Positions 1-5,950 of a stretch of DNA of 5,992 nucleotides are shown one piece after another. The notes under the pieces were generated by a model that saw only the letters and a list, made by a program, of their open reading frames with translations, made no database searches and had not been told where the DNA came from. Positions within the stretch are counted from its first letter, which is position 1; every line of letters begins with the position of its first letter. The stretch is from an uncultured Actinomycetes bacterium (GTDB lineage Bacteria > Actinomycetota > Acidimicrobiia > Acidimicrobiales > Microtrichaceae). A program made the position numbers and the translations under genes. The stretch is from positions 1 through 5,992 of the forward strand of contig CAJANQ010000384.1 in NCBI GenBank assembly GCA_903941145.1, given 5' to 3'.

Positions 1-1895
1 AGCGTCGTGAGCGGGTCGTACTTCTCGTCGCCGCCGGAGAGTGTCCCGGCCACACCGCGGCGGTCCCAGACCAGGTCCAGGCAGACGTCGCGCTGCTCGT
101 CGGGGATGCGGTTGAGCGGGAGGATCTTGGCGGCGTGCACGATGGCCGAGTCCAGGCCGACCTGCACGCACTCGTGCAGGAACACGCTGTTGAGCACGTG
201 GCGGGCGGCCGGCTTGAGGCCGAACGACACGTTGGAGAGACCGAGCGTGGTGTGCACACCGGGCAGCTCGGACTTGATGCGGCGGATGGCCTCGATGGTG
301 GCGATGCCGTCGCCGCGCAGGTCGTCGTCACCGGTCGACAGCGGGAAGGTGAGTGCGTCGAAGATCAGGTCCTGCGGCTCGAGGCCGTAGCGGTTGACGG
401 CCAGGTCGTGGATCCGGTGGGCGACCCGCATCTTCCACTCGACGTCGCGGGCCTGCCCCTCCTCGTCGATGAGCAGGCAGACGACGGCGGCGCCGTACTC
501 GCGGGCCAGCCGGAACACCCGGTCGGCGCGGGAGCCCTCGGCGTCGCCGTCCTCGAGGTTGGCGGAGTTGAGGACCGCCCGGCCGCCGATCCACTGGAGG
601 CCGGCCTCCATGACCTCGGGCTCGGTGGAGTCGAGCACGAGGGGGACCGCGGACTGCGTGGCGAATCGCTGCGCGACCTCGTCCATGTCGGCGGGACCCT
701 GGCGGCCGACGTAGTCGACGCACAGGTCGAGGATGTGGGAACCCTCCTTGACCTGGTCCTTGGCCATCTGCACGCAGGTGTCCCAGTCGGCCTCGAGCAT
801 CGCCTCGCGGAACTTCTTGGAGCCGTTGGTGTTGGTCCGCTCGCCGATCAGCAGCAGGTTGGTGCTGGCGCTCGTGCCGTCGTCGGCCTCGTCGCCGAAG
901 AACACCGGTGAGTAGATGGACGACACGCCGTGCTCGAACCTGGCGGTGCGAGGCGTGGGCTCGTGGTCGCCGACAGCGTCGGACAGCTGGCGGATGAACT
1001 CGGGCGTGGTGCCGCAGCAGCCGCCGACGACGTTCACGCCGAACTCCTCGATGAACCGGCGCTGGTGCTCGACGAACTGCTCGGCGGTCAGGTCGTAGTG
1101 CATCTTGCCGTCGACCACCGAGGGCAGGCCGGCGTTGGGCATGACCGAGACCGGCATGCGCGAGTGCTGCGACAGGTGGCGCAGGTGCTCGCTCATCTCC
1201 TCGGGGCCGGTCGCGCAGTTGATGCCGACGACGTCCGGGCGCATGGCGTCGATGGCGACGAGCGCGGCGCCGATCTCCGTGCCGGGCAGCATGCGGCCGG
1301 TGAGCTCGATGGTGACCTGCACCTGGAGCGGCACGTCGCGGCCGGACTCCTTCATGGCGATGCGGCAGCCGTTCATGGCGGCCTTCAGGCCGAGCAGGTC
1401 GAACTGGGTCTCGACGATGAACAGGTCGACGCCACCTTCGAGCAGGCCCATGGCCTGCTCGGCGTACTGGTCGCGCAGCTCGGCGTAGCGGATCTGGCCG
1501 AGGGACGCGAAGCGGGTCCCGGGGCCGATCGAGCCGGCCACGAACCGCGGCTGGTCAGGGGTGGAGTACTCGTCAGCGGCCTCTCGGGCGATGCGGGCGG
1601 CCTTGACGTTGAGCTCGTGGACGCGGTCCGCGATGTCGTACTCGCCGAGCGGCACACGGAACGACCCGAACGAGTCGGTCTCGACCACGTCGGCGCCCGC
1701 CGCGAAGTACTCGGAGTGCAGCTGCTTGATGACGTCGGGGCGGGTGTCGACGAGGAGCTCGTTGCAGCCCTCGAGGTCGGGGCCGCCGAAGTCGTCGGCC
1801 GTGAGGCCCTGCTGCTGGAGCCAGGTGCCGGCGCCGCCGTCGAAGACGACGACCTTGCGGGCGACCGCGTCGAGGTAGGGGGAACGATCAGACAT
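1..1895 (-). CDS. metH: Cobalamin-dependent methionine synthase, N-terminal part (cut by left window edge)
   Basis: Transfers a methyl group from 5-methyltetrahydrofolate to homocysteine through enzyme-bound cobalamin, making methionine in the cytosol. The visible 631 codons begin MSDRSPYLDAVARK and hold two modules. Residues about 12-310 are the homocysteine-binding barrel, with FDGGAGT near the start and the zinc ligands Cys227 (GINCATG), Cys293 and Cys294 (GGCCGTT). Residues about 345-615 are the pterin-binding barrel, starting LLLIGERTNTNGSKKF (Glu352) and including LDLCVDYVGR, LDSTEPEV, FDALTFPLSTG, TLGLSNVSFGL and LNSVFLHECVQAGLDSAIVHA. The frame stays open to base 3, so the B12-binding and AdoMet-reactivation domains would lie to the left of the window. 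The ATG at 1895 matches the usual MSDRSPYL-type N-terminus but has no Shine-Dalgarno; a GTG at 1937 would add 14 residues. One small deviation is ETDSFG, where ETNTFG is usual. Family assignment is near certain from the two-domain order. Confidence 0.96.
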   Translation of the reverse strand, partial: MSDRSPYLDAVARKVVVFDGGAGTWLQQQGLTADDFGGPDLEGCNELLVDTRPDVIKQLHSEYFAAGADVVETDSFGSFRVPLGEYDIADRVHELNVKAARIAREAADEYSTPDQPRFVAGSIGPGTRFASLGQIRYAELRDQYAEQAMGLLEGGVDLFIVETQFDLLGLKAAMNGCRIAMKESGRDVPLQVQVTIELTGRMLPGTEIGAALVAIDAMRPDVVGINCATGPEEMSEHLRHLSQHSRMPVSVMPNAGLPSVVDGKMHYDLTAEQFVEHQRRFIEEFGVNVVGGCCGTTPEFIRQLSDAVGDHEPTPRTARFEHGVSSIYSPVFFGDEADDGTSASTNLLLIGERTNTNGSKKFREAMLEADWDTCVQMAKDQVKEGSHILDLCVDYVGRQGPADMDEVAQRFATQSAVPLVLDSTEPEVMEAGLQWIGGRAVLNSANLEDGDAEGSRADRVFRLAREYGAAVVCLLIDEEGQARDVEWKMRVAHRIHDLAVNRYGLEPQDLIFDALTFPLSTGDDDLRGDGIATIEAIRRIKSELPGVHTTLGLSNVSFGLKPAARHVLNSVFLHECVQVGLDSAIVHAAKILPLNRIPDEQRDVCLDLVWDRRGVAGTLSGGDEKYDPLTT

Positions 1896-1903
1896 CGGGG
1901 CGG

Positions 1904-1909
1904 AGGCTA
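1904..1909 (-). promoter_or_regulatory. Putative -10 box of metH (TAGCCT)
   Basis: On the minus strand TAGCCT fits the actinobacterial -10 pattern TANNNT. It ends 8 bases before the metH ATG, so transcription would start at or within a few bases of the start codon. That agrees with the absence of a Shine-Dalgarno for this ATG and suggests a leaderless mRNA. The -35 is weak: TTCGGA, 19 bases upstream. Confidence 0.4.
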
Positions 1910-1941
1910 CCGGCGCCCGGCGCAGGCCTCCGAACACGTTC

Positions 1942-1946
1942 CCTCC
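1942..1946 (-). promoter_or_regulatory. Shine-Dalgarno-like GGAGG before an alternative GTG start of metH
   Basis: The minus strand reads GGGAGGGAACGTG, with the GTG at 1937-1935 in frame with metH and 14 codons upstream of the ATG. The 4-base gap after GGAGG is short but usable. If this start is used, the protein gains a prefix rich in Arg, Ala and Pro (VFGGLRRAPVASAP) and the TAGCCT box would be coding. I prefer the ATG because the MetH homology starts there. Confidence 0.3.
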
Positions 1947-1996
1947 CGGTCTGCTGGTCGGCGGCTCCGGTGTGGGCCGGCGGCCCGGGACGGCCG

Positions 1997-2002
1997 TAGG
2001 CT
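1997..2002 (+). promoter_or_regulatory. Putative -10 box of the adenosyltransferase gene (TAGGCT)
   Basis: TAGGCT fits TANNNT and ends 10 bases before the ATG at 2013, so the transcript would have a leader of only a few bases or none. No Shine-Dalgarno is visible before this ATG. It mirrors the TAGCCT box of metH on the other strand. No -35 match is visible 17 bases upstream, where the inverted repeat GGGCCGGCGGCCC lies. Confidence 0.4.
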
Positions 2003-2012
2003 GACGGCGCCC

Positions 2013-2558
2013 ATGAAGATCTACACACGCACTGGCGACGACGGCACGACCGGCCTCTACTACGGCGGCCGCGTCCGTAAGGACGACCCTGCCCCCGTCG
2101 CGTACGGCGACGTCGACGAGGCCCAGTCCGCCATTGGCGTGGCCCGGGCGCACGCCGAGCGCGGCGGCGAGCTCGACCTGCTGCTCGTTGCGCTGGAGCG
2201 GGACCTCTGGGTCCTCATGAGCGAGCTGGCGACCGAGCCGGAGAACCAGTCCAAGCTCGTGGGCGGGTCGACCAAGGTCGACGGCCCGATGGTGGAGCGG
2301 GTCGAGGCAGCGATCGACGCCTACACCGCGCGGTTCGAGATGCCGACCGAGTTCGTGGTCCCCGGCCAGGACCCGGTCGCCGCGTTCTTGGACCTGGCCC
2401 GCACGGTCGTGCGCCGGGCCGAGCGCCAGTGCCTTCCCGTGGCGGGCCCCGAGTCGCTCGTGCTGCCCTACCTCAACCGGCTCTCCGACCTGCTCTGGAC
2501 GCTGGCACGTTGGGTCGAGGGCGAGTCCCTCACGACCCGCTCTGTCGCTCCGGGCTGA
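2013..2558 (+). CDS. PduO-type ATP:cob(I)alamin adenosyltransferase
   Basis: Transfers the adenosyl group of ATP to cob(I)alamin, giving adenosylcobalamin for B12-dependent isomerases; PduO-family enzymes are cytosolic helical trimers. The 181-residue protein has the usual family length. It opens with MKIYTRTGDDGTTGLYYGGR, the N-terminal ATP-binding loop, followed by YGDVDEAQSAIG, where most members have VDELNS. VVPGQDPVAAFLDLARTVVRRAER (residues about 115-138) holds the Arg-rich ATP/cobalamin helix, and YLNRLSDLLWTLARW (from residue 153) is the C-terminal signature. The frame is open back to 930, but that part is antisense to metH, and the family N-terminus fixes the start at 2013. It is divergent from metH, another cobalamin user, and lies 62 bp before pepA in the same direction. 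The partner mutase is not in the window. The family is clear; whether to call it pduO, cobO or MMAB-like is a naming choice. Confidence 0.95.
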   Translation: MKIYTRTGDDGTTGLYYGGRVRKDDPAPVAYGDVDEAQSAIGVARAHAERGGELDLLLVALERDLWVLMSELATEPENQSKLVGGSTKVDGPMVERVEAAIDAYTARFEMPTEFVVPGQDPVAAFLDLARTVVRRAERQCLPVAGPESLVLPYLNRLSDLLWTLARWVEGESLTTRSVAPG

Positions 2559-2620
2559 CACCCTGTCGCCGCAGTCCTTCTTCTGATTCCTCTTCTGACT
2601 GGTTCCTTCTGGGAGGTCCC
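2559..2620 (+). promoter_or_regulatory. Pyrimidine-rich spacer / leader before pepA
   Basis: This 62-bp gap is less GC-rich than the genes around it and carries TTCTG three times (2581, 2593, 2607). CCTTC at 2576-2580, CCTCT at 2589-2593 and CCTTC at 2605-2609 are each complementary, with one G-U pair, to the GGAGG before pepA. I see no TANNNT box and no convincing terminator, so pepA is probably co-transcribed with the adenosyltransferase gene and this stretch is an internal leader. Confidence 0.45.
2611..2617 (+). promoter_or_regulatory. Shine-Dalgarno of pepA (GGGAGGT)
   Basis: GGGAGGT sits 3 bases before the ATG at 2621, with 4 bases between GGAGG and ATG. It is the strongest ribosome binding site in the window and fixes the pepA start well downstream of the earlier in-frame ATG at 2429. 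GGG and the following CCC could pair as a 3-bp stem that leaves AGGT in the loop. Confidence 0.7.
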
Positions 2621-4195
2621 ATGCCCCGCAAGTCCGCCACCACTGCCACCCCCTCGGTCCCCGGTGGGGACGACCGCCGGCCCAACCACGCCGCCGGCGC
2701 AGGGTCGACCGTCCCCACAGTGACCCTCGGCAAAGCCGTCCCGGCCAACGCCGCTGCCGTGGCCGTCCCGGCGTTCTCCGACCGTCTCAACAAGGTCGAC
2801 GGCGTGCGCAAGGCGGTGCTCGACCGGGCAGGGTTCGCCGGACGCGTGGGCCAGACGCTCGTGCTCGACGACGGGGACTCTGCCCGCATCGTGGTGGGCC
2901 TCGGCCCGGCCGCCAAGGTGGGTGCCACGGCGCTCCGCAAGGCCGGCGCGGCGTTCACCAAGGCGCTTCGTGGCCACCGTCGAGCGGCGTTCGTGCTGCC
3001 CGACGACACCGGCGACCTGACGCAGGCCCAGGCGGCCGGAGCCGTGGCCGAGGGCGTCGTGCTGGGCGGCTACCGGTTCGACGCCTACCGCTCGCAGGCC
3101 CCCAAGAAGGGTGCCGCCTCAGTGACCGTGGTGGTCGAAGACCCCCGTGCCGCCCGGCCGGCGCTGGACCGTGCGCTGGCCTCGGCCGACGCCGTCACCT
3201 TTGCCCGGAACCTGGTGAACGAGCCGGGTGGCGCGCTGACCCCGGCGGTGTTCGCCGAAGCAGTCACCGAGCGTGCGTCGGCGGCCGGTCTGACGGTCGA
3301 GGTGCTTGACGCCAAGGCGATCGAGGCGGCAGGGCTGGGCGGAATCGTGGCGGTGAACAAGGGCTCGGTCCACCCGGCCCGGCTGGTGCACCTGACCTAC
3401 GAGCCGGCCGACCCGCTCCTCGACGAGGACGGCGACCCGGTCACCGTGGCGCTCGTGGGCAAGGGCATCACCTTCGACTCCGGTGGTCTGTCGCTGAAGC
3501 CGGCCGACGGGATGATGGACATGAAGTGCGACATGGCGGGTGCCGCCGCGGTCTCGGCCGCGATGTGCGCGCTGCCTGCACTCGACGTGCCCGTCCGGGT
3601 CGAGTCGTGGACCCCGCTGACCGACAACATGACCGGCGGCGACGCCCAGCGGCCCGGCGACGTCTACACCGCCCGCAACGGCACGACCGTCGAGGTGCTC
3701 AACACCGACGCCGAGGGCCGGCTCGTGCTGGCCGACGCCCTCGCACTGGCGACGGAGACCAAGAAGGCCGCAGTGCTGGACCTGGCGACGCTGACCGGCG
3801 CCTGCATGGTGGCGCTCGGCGACAAGATCGCCGGCATCCTCGGCAACGACGACGAGCTCCTCGGTGACGTCGAGGAGGCCGCCGAGGTGGCGGGGGAGCG
3901 GGTCTGGCAGCTGCCGCTGCCGGCCGACTACCGGGCACAGCTCGACTCCAGCATCGCCGACCTCAAGAACATCGGGACCCGGTTCGGCGGCACGCTGACG
4001 GCGGGCCTGTTCCTGCAGGAGTTCGTGGCCGACGGCACCCCGTGGGTCCACATGGACATCGCCGGTCCGGCGTTCCTGGCCGCCGAGGACGGCGAGCACC
4101 CCAAGGGGGCCACCGGCTTTGGCGTGCGCACGCTCCTGGCGCTGCTCGCCGCATGGGGCGAGGACGTCACCGACCAGGTCGACGCCGAGGACTGA
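2621..4195 (+). CDS. pepA: Leucyl aminopeptidase, peptidase family M17
   Basis: Cytosolic two-metal aminopeptidase that removes N-terminal residues from peptides, usually as a hexamer. The protein has 524 residues. Residues about 1-45 are low-complexity (Ala, Pro, Thr, Gly) and probably disordered. Residues about 50-200 are the M17 N-terminal domain, and about 205-510 the catalytic domain. The catalytic set is complete: Lys281 and Asp286 in GKGITFDSGGLSLKP, Lys293, Asp304 in MKCDMAGAA, and Asp363, Glu365 and Arg367 in the signature NTDAEGRL. All lie 11 residues later than in E. coli PepA (270, 275, 282, 293, 352, 354, 356), so spacing is exact. LDLATLTGACMVALG follows as usual. The start has a strong GGGAGG; the frame is open back to 2429, but that part overlaps the adenosyltransferase gene. 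The strongly charged C-terminal tail ends DQVDAED. E. coli PepA also binds DNA; nothing here shows whether this one does. Confidence 0.97.
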   Translation: MPRKSATTATPSVPGGDDRRPNHAAGAGSTVPTVTLGKAVPANAAAVAVPAFSDRLNKVDGVRKAVLDRAGFAGRVGQTLVLDDGDSARIVVGLGPAAKVGATALRKAGAAFTKALRGHRRAAFVLPDDTGDLTQAQAAGAVAEGVVLGGYRFDAYRSQAPKKGAASVTVVVEDPRAARPALDRALASADAVTFARNLVNEPGGALTPAVFAEAVTERASAAGLTVEVLDAKAIEAAGLGGIVAVNKGSVHPARLVHLTYEPADPLLDEDGDPVTVALVGKGITFDSGGLSLKPADGMMDMKCDMAGAAAVSAAMCALPALDVPVRVESWTPLTDNMTGGDAQRPGDVYTARNGTTVEVLNTDAEGRLVLADALALATETKKAAVLDLATLTGACMVALGDKIAGILGNDDELLGDVEEAAEVAGERVWQLPLPADYRAQLDSSIADLKNIGTRFGGTLTAGLFLQEFVADGTPWVHMDIAGPAFLAAEDGEHPKGATGFGVRTLLALLAAWGEDVTDQVDAED

Positions 4196-4214
4196 GCTGG
4201 TCCGGCGTCAGGGT

Positions 4215-4239
4215 CCGTCCGGCTGGTCAGGCCGGGCGG
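4215..4239 (+). terminator. GC-rich hairpin at the convergent pepA / GGDEF-EAL junction, possible terminator
   Basis: CCGTCCGGC (4215-4223) and GCCGGGCGG (4231-4239) pair over 9 bp around the 7-base loop TGGTCAG. On the pepA transcript the one imperfect pair is a U-G wobble; on the opposite transcript it becomes an A-C mismatch. It starts 20 bases after the pepA stop and has no T-tract, so at best it is a U-less hairpin of the kind proposed for actinobacteria. Its loop and right arm contain the stop and last codons of the convergent gene. Confidence 0.45.
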
Positions 4240-5906
4240 CCCTGGGCCAGAACCTCGAACTGCTCGAGGATCCCGCCCTCGTCGAGGGCCGGGCAGACCA
4301 AGTTGCCGGTGACGGCGGTGCAGCCGAGCGCCGTGAGCGCCTCGAGCTGCTCGGTCGACTCCACGCCCTCGGCCACCACGGTCATCCCCAGACGCTGTCC
4401 GAACGACAGCAGCGCGGCTGCGATCTCGGCGGCGCCCCGAGAGTTGTCGTCGCTGTCGTGGTCCAGACCGTGCACAAAGCTCGGGTGGACCTTCATGACC
4501 TCGGCCCGGAGCCGCTGCAGGTAGGCCAGCGACGAGGAACCGGCGCCGAAGTCGTCGATGGCGATGTGGACGCCCATCGACACCAGCCGGTCCAGCACGA
4601 GCTCGGTCGTGGCGATGTCGCTCGCAAGCGCAGTCTCGGTGAGCTCGACGCCGAACCGGTCGGCGGGGACGTCGGCCAGGGCCAGCGCGGAGACCAGGTC
4701 GTCGCAGAAGCTGGCTGTGAGCTCGGCGGCCGCGACGTTGACCCACATCACCAGGCCCTCGGGCGTGCGGTGGTCGTGGAGCATGCGGGCCATCGCGCCG
4801 CAGGCGGCGGCCCGCACCCAGCGGCCCAGGTCGCCCATCATCCCGGAGTGCTCGGCCACGCCGAGAAACTCTGCGGGCCCGAGCAGCCCACGCTCGGGGT
4901 GCTCCCAGCGCACGAGGGCCTCGACCCCCGTGACCGTGCCCTTCGACAGGTCCAACGTGGGCTGGAAGTGCAGCCGCAGCTCGCCGAGCGCGATGCCGGT
5001 GCGGAGCTCCTGCTCGACCGTGAGCTCTTGCACGACCCGCTGTCGGATCGCCTCGTCGAAGATGGCGTAGCGGTTGCGGCCACGGCGCTTGGCCTCGTAG
5101 GCGGCGGCGTCGGCCCGGCTGATGAGCGTGTCGGCGTCGACCCCGTCGGTGCTCAGGGCCATGCCGATGCTGCCGGTCAGCACCACCTTGCGGTCGCCGA
5201 TGGCGAACGGCTTGCGCAGGTTGACGGCAAGCTTCTCGACCACGAGCACGGCGTCGGACTCGCCGGTGACGTCGTCGAGGCAGACCACGAACTCGTCGCC
5301 GCTGAGCCGGGCGACGGTGTCCTGGCCCCGGACGCTGTGCCGGAGACGGTTGGCGAGCGCCTGCAGCAGCAGGTCGCCGGCGGCGTGGCCGAGCGTGTCG
5401 TTGACGGACTTGAAGCGGTCCAGGTCGACGAACAGCACGGCGGTGTGGCGGCCGGTGCGGGCGGTGCGGACCAGCGACTCGCTGATGCGCTGCGTGGCGA
5501 GCACCCGGTTGGGGAGGTCGGTGAGCGGGTCGTGGAACGCCCGGTGCTCGAGCTCGGCCTCGACGCGCTTGCGGTCGCTGATGTCGTGGGAGCTGACCAG
5601 CAGGGCGTCGCCCATCGGCACGAGCGACTGGCGGAGCCAGCGCCGTCCGGCAGCGGTCTCGACCTCCTCGAGCCGGGGCTCGCCCAGCTCCAGGGTCTGG
5701 CGCCAGAGCTCCACGAGGTGCTTGGCGGCGTCTGGGAACAGCTCCGTGACCGTGCGGCCGATGACCTCGTCCGCCGAATGGCCGATCAGGCCGGCGGCGG
5801 CGGTGTTGTAGACGTCGAACCGGAAGTCGACGACGGTGCCGTGCTGGTCGGTCATGGCCGACAGCACCGCCATGGCGTCGGGGGAGGACTCGACGGCGCG
5901 GCGCAT
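4227..5906 (-). CDS. Soluble PAS-GGDEF-EAL cyclic-di-GMP signalling protein
   Basis: A two-domain c-di-GMP turnover protein with an N-terminal sensor. Counting from the ATG at 5906 it has 559 residues. Residues 1-115 are a PAS domain (RRAVESSPDAMAVL to LVSSHDISDRKR). A short helix (VEAELEHRAFHDPLTDLPNR) leads to the GGDEF domain (about 122-285), with active-site motif SGDEF at 202-206 and inhibitory RxxD site RGQD at 193-196, five residues earlier as in product-inhibited cyclases. The EAL domain (about 305-550) keeps Glu329 (EALVRW), Asn390, Glu421/Glu424 (ELTE), Asp451-Asp452 (DDFG), Lys472 and Glu513/Glu516 (AEGVE). It has His474 for the Asp of KID and Thr533 for the Gln of QGY, so the cyclase looks intact and the phosphodiesterase may be weakened. 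There are no membrane segments. The start is doubtful: the ATG has no Shine-Dalgarno, the frame is open to the window edge, and the PAS-entry helix seems to begin upstream (NADELM). Confidence 0.9.
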   Translation of the reverse strand: MRRAVESSPDAMAVLSAMTDQHGTVVDFRFDVYNTAAAGLIGHSADEVIGRTVTELFPDAAKHLVELWRQTLELGEPRLEEVETAAGRRWLRQSLVPMGDALLVSSHDISDRKRVEAELEHRAFHDPLTDLPNRVLATQRISESLVRTARTGRHTAVLFVDLDRFKSVNDTLGHAAGDLLLQALANRLRHSVRGQDTVARLSGDEFVVCLDDVTGESDAVLVVEKLAVNLRKPFAIGDRKVVLTGSIGMALSTDGVDADTLISRADAAAYEAKRRGRNRYAIFDEAIRQRVVQELTVEQELRTGIALGELRLHFQPTLDLSKGTVTGVEALVRWEHPERGLLGPAEFLGVAEHSGMMGDLGRWVRAAACGAMARMLHDHRTPEGLVMWVNVAAAELTASFCDDLVSALALADVPADRFGVELTETALASDIATTELVLDRLVSMGVHIAIDDFGAGSSSLAYLQRLRAEVMKVHPSFVHGLDHDSDDNSRGAAEIAAALLSFGQRLGMTVVAEGVESTEQLEALTALGCTAVTGNLVCPALDEGGILEQFEVLAQGRPA

Positions 5907-5938
5907 GAGTTCGTCGGCGTTGCCGCCACCATCACCGC

Positions 5939-5950
5939 CCGGACCGGACC
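5939..5950. repeat. Tandem 5-bp repeat (CCGGA x 2.4) upstream of the GGDEF-EAL start
   Basis: CCGGACCGGACC is two full copies plus two bases of a 5-bp unit, reading GGTCCGGTCC on the coding (minus) strand. A change of one unit shifts the frame by two. A GTG at 5992 opens a frame with strongly G/C-ending codons that is out of frame with the PAS domain; losing one unit would join the two. Two copies may also arise by chance in such GC-rich DNA. Confidence 0.5.

Larger units (their letters stand above)
1896..2012. promoter_or_regulatory. Divergent promoter region between metH and the cob(I)alamin adenosyltransferase
   Basis: These 117 bases separate the two divergent start codons and must hold the promoters of both genes. 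Each start has a TAGNCT box 8-10 bases upstream. A perfect 5-bp inverted repeat, GGGCC-GGC-GGCCC, lies at 1974-1986, where a -35 element for the plus-strand gene would fall; it may be an operator or chance in GC-rich DNA. I find no B12-box-like element, and the space is too short for a typical cobalamin riboswitch. No good -35 match is visible in either direction. Confidence 0.6.

Noticed and set aside
135..911. Long plus-strand open frame, 258 codons
   Set aside because: Complement of metH codons. It is rich in Val, Asp, Gly, Leu and Ala as expected from the opposite strand of a GC-rich gene, and no domain is recognisable.
930..2012. Upstream in-frame extension of the adenosyltransferase frame back to an ATG at 930
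   Set aside because: It lies antisense to metH, shows no adenosyltransferase homology, and the family N-terminus MKIYTRTGDDG begins at 2013.
1896..2012. Cobalamin riboswitch upstream of metH or the adenosyltransferase
   Set aside because: The region is too short, and no B12-box-like sequence is seen on either strand.
2557..2567. GACA-CCC-TGTC hairpin at the adenosyltransferase stop as a terminator
   Set aside because: The stem is only 4 bp with a 3-base loop and no T-tract, and it contains the stop codon; too weak to call.
2429..2620. Earlier ATG for pepA at 2429
   Set aside because: It would overlap 130 bases of the adenosyltransferase gene; the strong GGGAGG before 2621 decides the start.
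3119..4099. Long minus-strand open frame, 326 codons
   Set aside because: Antisense to pepA, whose catalytic motifs show that the plus strand is coding; the translation is rich in His, Arg and Gly with no motif.
3928..4746. Minus-strand open frame spanning the pepA and GGDEF-EAL ends
   Set aside because: It crosses two real genes, out of frame with one and antisense to the other; the product is mostly Arg, Gly and Ala.
5122..5811. Plus-strand open frame, 229 codons, Ser/Arg-rich
   Set aside because: Antisense to the PAS and GGDEF domains; Ser/Arg-rich composition is typical of shadow frames here.
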